From Dehalococcoidia bacterium (GTDB lineage Bacteria; Chloroflexota; Dehalococcoidia; Lucifugimonadales; Australimonadaceae), in contig JAKUPZ010000004.1 in assembly GCA_022449765.1 (NCBI GenBank), positions 1 through 64,000 on the forward strand: a stretch of 64,000 nt of DNA, given 5' to 3'. Under the pieces are notes generated by a model that worked only from the letters and a program-made list of their open reading frames with translations, was not told the DNA's origin and did no database searches. A program made the translations under genes and the position numbers. Of this stretch, positions 54,431 through 62,053 are shown piece by piece; position 1 is the first letter of the stretch; each line of letters starts with the position of its first letter.

Positions 54431-55537
54431 TTAATTCGTTGCTAGCTGGTAAAACCGCCCAGCGTTGCGATACATAATGGCTTCTTTATCTTCAGCTGAA
54501 AGCTCTGTGTTTTCACGTAATTCATTTATTTCTGCCTTGCAAGTATCTGCGTCTACTTCATGGGGATAATCAGAAGAAAATAAATAAGGTTTGTTGCCAG
54601 TGATCCTAACTGTTTCTGGAAGTGCTAGCTCATCACCTTCAACGCCAATAAATATCCTGTCTTCGTCTATATGCCTACAGATATAGTCAGAAACCTGTTC
54701 GCCTTTGCGAATATTTAAAAATCTACCTCGAGGATCATATTGAATATGGGACGCCCATGAACCATTAAAGCGCTCCATGCAAGTAAGAAGCCAAGCTGCG
54801 CCTGCTTCCATAAAGCCAATTTTTACACCTGGGTATTTATCAAATACTCCGTTAAAAATGATCCCTGCGAACGCCACCATTTGGCTCATTGGATGCCCAA
54901 GAGCATTAATGGGTGCATATGGGCTCATATCGTCCATCAATAAGCCTTCGTGCGCGCCCCCATGAATACCTAATGCGCAGCCTAATTTTTCTGCTTCTTC
55001 ATAGAGAGGCCAGAATTTACTGTCTCCTAAGTGGGGTTGCTGTGCTCCTGTAGAAGGAAGCATTGCTCCCACGAAGCCAAGATCTTTGACCATACGTCGA
55101 AGTTCTTCTACTGCTGCTGCAGGCTCTTGTAGAGGGAGTAAGCCCATAGCTTGAAACCTATCACCTCTGGATACATACGTGTCGTATACCCAATTGTTAT
55201 ATGCCCGTGCAAGTTCAGTGGCCCAGTCCCTGCTGACAATTTTTCCAAATCCTAAACCGCCAGTTGTGTATAAAACGGTAGAATCAACTCCGACTTCATC
55301 CAGAAATTCTATCCAGCCATCAGGGCCGACATTAGCAAACGCCCCTGGCGGCGTAATATGACGGTTAGCTGAGTGCAAATGATCTATAGGAGGAAACGGA
55401 TTGCGAGCACCTCTATCGCCAAAGCTTTTCCCTTTGTACTCTTCCGGCATGTAAGCAACAATGGCATCGATATCCTCCATAATATGCCCATCACCGTCAA
55501 TTATTCTCTCTAAGTCTATAGACTGCTTCGTAGTCAT
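54431..55537 (-). CDS. Amidohydrolase-2 family protein (copy D)
   Basis: A 368-residue paralogue of the previous gene and first gene of the six-gene minus operon. Metal-site motifs: IIDGDGHIMED (Asp16, His18), ALGIHGGAHEG, and FSSDYPHEVDADTC. A GGGGGG stretch lies before the ATG. LigJ, the oxalomesaconate hydratase missing from the LigK-LigU-LigI cassette, belongs to this amidohydrolase group, so copies C and D are candidates; I cannot decide from sequence alone. Confidence 0.86.
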   Translation of the reverse strand: MTTKQSIDLERIIDGDGHIMEDIDAIVAYMPEEYKGKSFGDRGARNPFPPIDHLHSANRHITPPGAFANVGPDGWIEFLDEVGVDSTVLYTTGGLGFGKIVSRDWATELARAYNNWVYDTYVSRGDRFQAMGLLPLQEPAAAVEELRRMVKDLGFVGAMLPSTGAQQPHLGDSKFWPLYEEAEKLGCALGIHGGAHEGLLMDDMSPYAPINALGHPMSQMVAFAGIIFNGVFDKYPGVKIGFMEAGAAWLLTCMERFNGSWASHIQYDPRGRFLNIRKGEQVSDYICRHIDEDRIFIGVEGDELALPETVRITGNKPYLFSSDYPHEVDADTCKAEINELRENTELSAEDKEAIMYRNAGRFYQLATN

Positions 55538-55581
55538 TTAGCCCCCCCTATGTGTACTAATTTATGTACTCTTTTTGGTTG

Positions 55582-55619
55582 TGTGGAGCAATGTCGTTGT
55601 CCACATCATCCGTTATAAT
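55582..55619 (+). promoter_or_regulatory. Inverted repeat plus consensus -10 box before the second bicupin
   Basis: The 187-base divergent gap between copy D and the second bicupin holds TGTGGA (55582-55587) and TCCACA (55600-55605), a dyad with a 12-base spacer, just ahead of a perfect TATAAT at 55614-55619. The dyad covers the -35 position, which itself is poor, so a repressor or activator site is plausible. Transcription would start near 55626. Confidence 0.4.
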
Positions 55620-55724
55620 GCGATTGTATGTCGCTGCTGAAGTGCTCGCAACATTTTCAGCAATTGACCCAAGTAAGAATCATCTTCTAGACTCTGATCA
55701 AAGAAATAGCCCATAGGAGGGCAA

Positions 55725-56960
55725 ATGGTAACGAGAAATGCTGATTTAGCAAACTGGCAAGAGCCAGAAGGTATGAATAAAGCAGGTTTTGGCTTTTGGA
55801 AAACGCCAAAATCTCCTTATGATTTATTTATGGAAGCCCAAGGATTTGAAATACATCGTGATATCGGAGTTAGAAGAATCCAAGATTTACCTCTCAAGCC
55901 GGTGAAAAGGCTTGGAGGGAATGGCGTAGCTATACAGTTACTGGGTACTGAGCATCTATGGGGAATGTATGTTATAGAAGTTCCTGCAGGAGGCGCTCTT
56001 CATCCTGAGAAGCATATGTATGACAAGATTGTATACGTTGCAGAGGGTAGGGGTTCAACAGAAGTTTGGCACGAAAGTAGCACTAAAAAGCAAACATTTG
56101 AATGGAGCGCAGGCTCTCTTTTTGGCATTCCTTTGAATGCTACTCACCGTATAGTGAACGCTACTTCCAGTCCAGCATTACTACTATGTGGTACCACTGC
56201 ACCTAACATAGTAAATCTTATTCGAGATCCTGAGTTCATATTCAATAATCCTTATGAATTCAAAAATTTATTTGATGCAGAAGATGACTACTTCAAACCT
56301 GTAGATGATGTTTTCGCTGACCCTGTCAGAGGTCTTGCGATGCGCAGAACTAACGTAATACCTGATATCGTCAATTGTCATTTACCTCGTGATAACAGAA
56401 GGTCATTCAGTTATCGACGTGTAGAGCCTCATATGGCTGGCGCAAACATGTATATGAAAATTGGGCAGTATGAAACTGGTCAGTATTCAAAAGCACACAA
56501 ACATTCTTCAGGTGCGATACTTGTATGCATTAAAGGAAAAGGTTATAGCGTGACATGGCCTAGTCAGCTTGGTGAGCACCCATTCGAAAGTGGACATGGT
56601 GACGAAGTTAGAAGGCAAGACTACGAACCTGTAGGTATGATTAGTGCAGCACCGATGACAGGCGACTGGTTTCATCAGCACTTTGGGACATCACCAGGAG
56701 GAATCCGTTTCCTTATTTTTGATGGGCCTTACGGACCTGGAATAAAGCCAGGAAAAGCCCCGGGCTCTGATGCCAGAGATGGTGGAGCGCAAGATACTCG
56801 AGATGGAGGTAATGCCATTGCCTTCCCAGACCAAGATCCTGCTATCAGAACAGAGTTTGAAAGAATGATTGGCCTAGAAGGATTGGAAAGCACTATGCCT
56901 GAATGGGCCTACACTGATTACGCACCCCCTCCAGGCGCTGCGGACGTTGGTGGCTTCTAG
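55725..56960 (+). CDS. Bicupin protein (copy 2)
   Basis: A 411-residue two-cupin protein. The first barrel has HPEKHMYDKIVYVAEGRGSTEVW and the second KAHKHSSGAILVCIKGKGYSV with a late WFHQHFG, so both barrels keep His-rich metal sites, unlike copy 1 where the first is worn. The C-terminus is Gly/Asp-rich. Similar proteins are sometimes named ethanolamine-ammonia-lyase-activating. TAGGAGGG lies before the ATG. A strong terminator follows and an OCD-like gene faces it. Confidence 0.8.
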   Translation: MVTRNADLANWQEPEGMNKAGFGFWKTPKSPYDLFMEAQGFEIHRDIGVRRIQDLPLKPVKRLGGNGVAIQLLGTEHLWGMYVIEVPAGGALHPEKHMYDKIVYVAEGRGSTEVWHESSTKKQTFEWSAGSLFGIPLNATHRIVNATSSPALLLCGTTAPNIVNLIRDPEFIFNNPYEFKNLFDAEDDYFKPVDDVFADPVRGLAMRRTNVIPDIVNCHLPRDNRRSFSYRRVEPHMAGANMYMKIGQYETGQYSKAHKHSSGAILVCIKGKGYSVTWPSQLGEHPFESGHGDEVRRQDYEPVGMISAAPMTGDWFHQHFGTSPGGIRFLIFDGPYGPGIKPGKAPGSDARDGGAQDTRDGGNAIAFPDQDPAIRTEFERMIGLEGLESTMPEWAYTDYAPPPGAADVGGF

Positions 56961-56964
56961 AATG

Positions 56965-57004
56965 AATAATAAGAAGGGGCGCTTGTGCGCCCCTTCTTAT
57001 TATT
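56965..57004. terminator. Bidirectional Rho-independent terminator
   Basis: A perfect 18-base-pair hairpin with a four-base TTGT loop at 56983-56986. The core GAAGGGGCGC pairs with GCGCCCCTTC and is flanked by A/T-rich arms. It lies between the convergent bicupin and OCD genes and should stop transcription from both sides. Confidence 0.9.
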
Positions 57005-57010
57005 ATCGTA

Positions 57011-58123
57011 TTAATCTCGTATATCTTGTAGAAACCACTCAGTAGGTAATTCTCGTCCGAGTCCTTGCTGCCGAGCTTTTTCGTATACCATTCCACCAAC
57101 AGCAGCAAATTGTAATCCCTGATTTCCACTGTTGAGGTACAGAGTTATATCTTCAGGTGAAGTTCTTTGAATATTTCCACTAGCTAGATCATTGAAGGTA
57201 GGGGTGCTATCGTCACCACCTGCTCCCACTCGTGAACCAGCATGGCGTTGAGGTAATCGTTTTTTTTCTTCTTCAGTACCCCCAATATAATCCCCGTTGT
57301 TGTAACCTTCTCCCATATGTCTTGGGTCTTCATTACGAGGGCGGGAATGAGCAACGCCTTGCTTTACGATAATGTCCGCGCGCGAAAAAACTTCTTCATC
57401 TAATTCGCCTCTAACATCAGTAACATGCTGCCCTGACTGCAGCCATGCGCCCTTTAACGCAGGTTCCATAGCGTTTGTGCAAGCCGCCACAATATCAACT
57501 CCCTCTACTGCAGCTTCGGGGGTATCGACAGCTCTTACTTCTAGCTCTAATTTCGCAGACATCTCTTCAGCGTAAAGCTCACGGTTCGCCTCCGTTGGAC
57601 TGAATACTTTCACCTGCCTTATATCCCGTACTGCGGCAAAAGCCTCAAGGTAAGTACGTGCCATACCACCTGATCCCAACATTCCAACTGTTTGAGAATC
57701 TGGTCGGGAAAGGTACCTCACTCCCAATCCAGCTCCACCGCCAACACGCATATGCTGCAAAATGCCGTCGTTAATTATCGCCAATGGCTCTCCATTTTTT
57801 GTACTAAATAAGAATATCAAACCACAATATAATCCAGGCTCTACAGAGTATTTATCTTCTTTCCAGTATCCATGTTCATCGGTAGGCCAAAAGAGGATGT
57901 CTGATTTCATTCGGATTGCAAAGACACCAAGTTCTTTACTTGCCCCTTCCATTGTGCCCCATCGGTAATAACCGTCTGTTCGTTCCGCAGGCATGTACAA
58001 ATCAATCCTCGGCCTATGAACTGAGTCCCCAGTTGGTAATCCGCGAAATGCTCTATCCTGAGCATCTATACAATCAATCATAGGTAAAAGTTTTTCTACT
58101 TCAGCATTATTAATAAGTAACAT
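57011..58123 (-). CDS. Ornithine cyclodeaminase / mu-crystallin family oxidoreductase (copy 2)
   Basis: A 370-residue protein closely similar to the copy at 30683-31795: shared HRPRID, YRWGTMEGASK, IRMKSDI, YCGLI, FSTKNGEPLAIINDG, VGMLGSGGMARTYL and the end FLQDIRD. AAAGGAG precedes the ATG. It is the last gene of a minus operon after the Pht4-like dehydrogenase (11 bases). Imine/ketimine reductase or cyclodeaminase chemistry is likely; substrate unknown. Confidence 0.86.
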   Translation of the reverse strand: MLLINNAEVEKLLPMIDCIDAQDRAFRGLPTGDSVHRPRIDLYMPAERTDGYYRWGTMEGASKELGVFAIRMKSDILFWPTDEHGYWKEDKYSVEPGLYCGLIFLFSTKNGEPLAIINDGILQHMRVGGGAGLGVRYLSRPDSQTVGMLGSGGMARTYLEAFAAVRDIRQVKVFSPTEANRELYAEEMSAKLELEVRAVDTPEAAVEGVDIVAACTNAMEPALKGAWLQSGQHVTDVRGELDEEVFSRADIIVKQGVAHSRPRNEDPRHMGEGYNNGDYIGGTEEEKKRLPQRHAGSRVGAGGDDSTPTFNDLASGNIQRTSPEDITLYLNSGNQGLQFAAVGGMVYEKARQQGLGRELPTEWFLQDIRD

Positions 58124-58134
58124 TCTCTACTCCT

Positions 58135-59343
58135 TTAATCTACCGTGGCAGTTTGGTGTTCTAGGAAAATTTCTTTACGTTGAATACCTGAGTTTTCTAC
58201 TGCCAGTAATAATTCTAATGTCGCATTACCCCAAGAACCATCTGCAGGTAGAGGTCTGTCTGTCGTTATTGCGTCATAGAAAGTATTTATCCTGCCATCT
58301 CTACCGTCTTCGTACGTAATCAGAGGTATTTCAACTCTTTCTTTATCTCCATACACTACTAGACCTTCAGGAGTCATTCTCACGTCACCATGGTCAAAAC
58401 TGGCAACAAATGGGCCGCCCAAAATCCAGCCCGCTGATGAAGGACCGGGTTCTTCAAACATATCGCCTGAGCGATCAAGTCCATACCGTTCTGCTCGTGC
58501 AGCCAATTCTTCCCAATCGGCTCCATTTGATGATGCAAGCTCCTTACGTGCAGCTGCATGCTTTTCTGGGTTTGGGAAAATACCTTCTTTGCCAACACCA
58601 TGAACCAATTCACGTGAGTCCCAATGGTCGTAACCACTATAAACAGCTGTCGCAAAAACTCCGTTCTCAAAATCCACATATGCTGCGTGCGCACCGGGTA
58701 CCCGCCTTTCAGGGTCCCAAGTCGCTGCCGTACCTCGCACGCTACGAACTAATCCGCCCCCAATGGTTCTGATTATGTCGAATTGGTGCGGTCCCTGCCT
58801 CCAGAGAATACCTCCGCCAGGACCAGGCGTTAATTCTTCACCAGAGCGAGGTCTGTATAACCAATCTTGGTATCTCCAGTGATTGATCATTCGCAATTGG
58901 CCTAATTCTCCAGTGCAAACCATTTCTCGAATTCTAAGAATTCTTGGTTCAAAGCTATGCTTTACGTTCACTCCTAAAAGTACTCCGTGCTTTTCGGCAG
59001 AAGCTACTAGGGATAGTCCTTCTTCAACATCTACTGTCATTGGCTTCTCAATAAGAACATGCTTTCCAAATGACATCGCAAGCTCACAATGAGTTGTATG
59101 CAGGTGATTTGGCGTGGCAATATACACTAAATTAATGCCGGGCTGGCTACATAATTTTTCAGCATCGGTAGTTACCATTGCGTTTGGAAAATCTTCTTGA
59201 AAACGACTTAATATCTCAGGGTCTAAGTCTGCAGCGCCTCGTATTTCGAATTTCGGATTTATTGCAAATCTTGGGATCATAGCAACTGCAGCACCGCCCA
59301 AGCCAATGATTCCTACGCCAATTACTGTCTGATCAATTGTCAC
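58135..59343 (-). CDS. Gfo/Idh/MocA oxidoreductase, phthalate 4,5-cis-dihydrodiol dehydrogenase (Pht4)-like
   Basis: A 402-residue dehydrogenase starting at GTG with GGAG six bases upstream. Rossmann motif GIIGLGGAAVAM, then LIEKPMTVD with the EKP lysine. The C-terminal domain has WRYQDWLYRPRSGEEL, GGGILWRQGPHQFDIIR, GTAATWDPERRVPGA and TAVYSGYDHWDS, a pattern I associate with phthalate dihydrodiol dehydrogenases. Pht4 makes 4,5-dihydroxyphthalate, the substrate of Pht5, and Pht5-like genes lie in the neighbouring operon. The ring dioxygenase that would supply the dihydrodiol is not seen here. Confidence 0.75.
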   Translation of the reverse strand: MTIDQTVIGVGIIGLGGAAVAMIPRFAINPKFEIRGAADLDPEILSRFQEDFPNAMVTTDAEKLCSQPGINLVYIATPNHLHTTHCELAMSFGKHVLIEKPMTVDVEEGLSLVASAEKHGVLLGVNVKHSFEPRILRIREMVCTGELGQLRMINHWRYQDWLYRPRSGEELTPGPGGGILWRQGPHQFDIIRTIGGGLVRSVRGTAATWDPERRVPGAHAAYVDFENGVFATAVYSGYDHWDSRELVHGVGKEGIFPNPEKHAAARKELASSNGADWEELAARAERYGLDRSGDMFEEPGPSSAGWILGGPFVASFDHGDVRMTPEGLVVYGDKERVEIPLITYEDGRDGRINTFYDAITTDRPLPADGSWGNATLELLLAVENSGIQRKEIFLEHQTATVD

Positions 59344-59365
59344 TCTATTCTCCAGTTATACAGGT

Positions 59366-59863
59366 TTATTTATTGTTTTTCGAAGTTACGTCTTGGATTT
59401 GTTTAAGAATCTGGGCATCATTTTGTTTGATGTCCAATGCGACTCGGAATGGTTGAGGCCATGACACTGGATTCCCGGTCGCATCTTTAAGGCTATAGTA
59501 AATTTCAAGTCTATTTAATTCAGGGTCACGAAAATAAATACTTGCGGTGTTTCCGTGAGTAACAATTGAATCAATTGTTACTTCATCCGCAATAAATCTT
59601 TCATGAAACTGCCTCACTTCCTCTAAGCTATCAACATGGAATGAAATTTGCTGGATAATTTTCGCTTCTGCATCAGTATTTCGCCCTGCAGTTAAGAAAA
59701 GCTCGTGGTGTTCTAACTCTGGATTAGACGACAAAAAGACCATCTGCCTTTCATTACTATAATCAGTAACAGTCATTCCAAGTGTATTTTCATAAAAATC
59801 ACGCATTACTCCGATATCATTACAAAACAACCCGACGTGTCCTAGTGAAGTTACTTTTGGCAT
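59366..59863 (-). CDS. VOC-superfamily protein (glyoxalase / extradiol dioxygenase fold)
   Basis: A 165-residue single-domain vicinal-oxygen-chelate protein. The metal triad is visible: His in LGHVGLFCND, His in QISFHVDSLEE, and Glu in RDPELNRLEIYYS. One-domain members include glyoxalases and simple extradiol dioxygenases; the H-H-E triad fits either. AAGGAG lies before the ATG. It follows the unknown 178-residue gene and precedes the Pht4-like gene, so a ring-cleavage role is a possibility and no more. Confidence 0.82.
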   Translation of the reverse strand: MPKVTSLGHVGLFCNDIGVMRDFYENTLGMTVTDYSNERQMVFLSSNPELEHHELFLTAGRNTDAEAKIIQQISFHVDSLEEVRQFHERFIADEVTIDSIVTHGNTASIYFRDPELNRLEIYYSLKDATGNPVSWPQPFRVALDIKQNDAQILKQIQDVTSKNNK

Positions 59864-59892
59864 AGCTACTCCTTACACTTTTTCAGTTACTT

Positions 59893-60429
59893 TTAGTCCA
59901 AACTAGCCATTACATCTCTAGAGTCGAATCCCCCCTCCAAAATCCCAAATATCAAATCCCATTGGCCTTGTCGGTAAGTGAGGCAAGGCACTTGATGATT
60001 TCCGTCGGGACTTTTCCAGACGGTTCCAGGAAATACTAACGAAAATCTTTGGAATTCATCAGACAATTGATCTTGATGTTCTAAAGCGTATTCAGCTTGC
60101 CATTGGCCTAATAGTCCGTTCATTTCTAAAATCAGATTAACCATAGGGTCGCCAATAATATCTTCTGTCCCTTCTGCAAATGCATTAATCTGGAGTTCCT
60201 GAACAGAGAAATTAGTTGGCTCAAGCACATCTTTTATTAGTTCCCAACCGTCATTAGTTTTGTCGTTCTTCAAGGTTCCTGGAATTGTGGGATTCGACAA
60301 TTCGTTAAGGATTTTTTTTAATCCTTCCGGGTTCTCTATCCATTTTTTTGCAGTGTCCTCATCCAGGTTCTCTGGAATTGACATGATCAATGAAGAAACA
60401 AAATTTGAGTACCAACCAGGGAAAGACAT
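59893..60429 (-). CDS. Hypothetical protein, first gene of the Pht4-like operon
   Basis: A 178-residue soluble acidic protein that I do not recognise. I start it at the ATG 60429, which has GGAG six bases upstream, and reject a TTG four codons earlier. There are no transmembrane segments and no signal peptide. The C-terminal part is the most structured-looking: FPGTVWKSPDG, VPCLTYRQGQWDL, then LEGGFDSRDV. It precedes the VOC gene by 29 bases, in the same direction as Pht4-like and OCD genes. Divergent from the GMC pair across a 77-90-base gap. Confidence 0.6.
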   Translation of the reverse strand: MSFPGWYSNFVSSLIMSIPENLDEDTAKKWIENPEGLKKILNELSNPTIPGTLKNDKTNDGWELIKDVLEPTNFSVQELQINAFAEGTEDIIGDPMVNLILEMNGLLGQWQAEYALEHQDQLSDEFQRFSLVFPGTVWKSPDGNHQVPCLTYRQGQWDLIFGILEGGFDSRDVMASLD

Positions 60430-60518
60430 TCTATGCTCCAATAAATTACTTATTTTTAATCAACAAGAGTATGCTTCAGCAAGATGAGAAATGCACGCTA
60501 TTTATTGAGGTGTGAGTA

Positions 60519-62039
60519 ATGACTGAAAATAATTATTACGACGTAATTGTAATTGGTGGAGGATCAGCAGGATGCGTTGCAGCAACGAGGCTCTCTGAGG
60601 ATCCATCAAGAAAAGTTTTACTTTTAGAGGCTGGCCCAGACCCTGACCCAATCCCTCATATTATCGCAGACGGTACCTCAAGTAATCGCCCCATACTTGA
60701 ATCACCTTTTGTCATTATGTACCCAACCGAAAGAAAAATTGATGGAAGTGAATATTACCCAATTAGCGGCCGGGTACTTGGTGGAGGCTCGTCAGTGAAT
60801 ATGATGGGGGTAGTGAGGCCGACTCAGCATGATTTAGAAAAATGGGAGTCTCTAGGAAACCCTGGTTGGTCATATGAAGACTGTTTACCTTTCCTTAAAC
60901 GAATAGAAAGTGATCAAGATTACCCAAACGCCCCGCACCATGGGAACAAGGGCCCATTGACAGTAAAGCGCCGTCTTTCATTTGACAATCCACTTGATGC
61001 GCCGCAAGAAGCATTCAAGCAGCGAGCTTTAAACCTAGGATACCCATTGCTACCTGATCGAAACGTCCCCAATCCTTTTGGGATTTCAATGGGTGCATCC
61101 AATGTCAAAGATGGAATCCGGCAATCCACTGCCGTAGCATATTTGAACCCTGCTCGAGAAAGACAAAACTTAACAATCATTGCAGATGCTCCAGTCTTAT
61201 CCTTAGATTTGGTTAATAACCAAATCCGATCCGTTAAATACAAGCATGGATCTCAAATCAAAGAAGCATCTGCTGATACTTATGTCCTTAGTTCGGGTGT
61301 ATACCACAGCCCTCAAATACTTATGCTTTCGGGTATAGGCTCAAAGGAAGACCTTGAACCATTGGGCATAAATATTGTCCACGAATTACCTGGGGTAGGG
61401 CATAACTACCAAGATCACGCGGCAGTTAACATGGTCTTTGAAAGCACTGAAGGGTTTGCTGCTGACTGGGTTGTATCAGGTTTACAACTTATCTATAAGA
61501 GTGATCCTCAATTACCCAATGGGGATTTCCATCTGTATATGCGGGCACCTATGGTAATTGAAGGCTTGAAACCTCTTATGCCTTTTGCTGCTAATTTAAT
61601 TGAGCAAAAATCGAGAGGTCATGTATACATCACCAGCACTGACCCTGATCAATTACCTATCATAGACGATGGGCTCTTGCAGCATCCCGATGATACAAAA
61701 GCCATGCAAAGGGCTATGGAATTTATACAAAATTTCGTGGATGACGATACTATGCGTCCATATTTTGGAAGATTAACGCAACCTGGGCCCAGTGACGATT
61801 GGATTGAATACGCCCAATCAACTTATGATTGCTACCATCATGGAGTTGGGACCTGCATGATGGGACCGTCTTCAAATAACATGTCTGTAGTAAATAATCG
61901 ACTAAAAATGCATGGAATTGAAAATTTATACGTAGCAGATGCATCCATAATGCCTACGGTAACCCATGCAAATACCAATATTACTTCAATAATGATTGGT
62001 GAAAGAGTTTCAGATTTCATTAACGAAGATTCTGCATAA
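60519..62039 (+). CDS. GMC-family flavoprotein oxidoreductase (copy 1)
   Basis: A 506-residue FAD alcohol oxidase/dehydrogenase of the glucose-methanol-choline family. FAD loop VIGGGSAGCVAATRL, GMC signature 1 GRVLGGGSSVNMMG, signature 2 region SGVYHSPQILMLSGIG. The C-terminal catalytic pair is His in YHHGVGTCMMG and Asn in HANTNITSIM. It probably oxidises a primary alcohol; substrate unknown. GAGGTGTGAG precedes the ATG. A close paralogue follows after 14 bases. Confidence 0.9.
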   Translation: MTENNYYDVIVIGGGSAGCVAATRLSEDPSRKVLLLEAGPDPDPIPHIIADGTSSNRPILESPFVIMYPTERKIDGSEYYPISGRVLGGGSSVNMMGVVRPTQHDLEKWESLGNPGWSYEDCLPFLKRIESDQDYPNAPHHGNKGPLTVKRRLSFDNPLDAPQEAFKQRALNLGYPLLPDRNVPNPFGISMGASNVKDGIRQSTAVAYLNPARERQNLTIIADAPVLSLDLVNNQIRSVKYKHGSQIKEASADTYVLSSGVYHSPQILMLSGIGSKEDLEPLGINIVHELPGVGHNYQDHAAVNMVFESTEGFAADWVVSGLQLIYKSDPQLPNGDFHLYMRAPMVIEGLKPLMPFAANLIEQKSRGHVYITSTDPDQLPIIDDGLLQHPDDTKAMQRAMEFIQNFVDDDTMRPYFGRLTQPGPSDDWIEYAQSTYDCYHHGVGTCMMGPSSNNMSVVNNRLKMHGIENLYVADASIMPTVTHANTNITSIMIGERVSDFINEDSA

Positions 62040-62053
62040 TTTAAGGAGTATTC

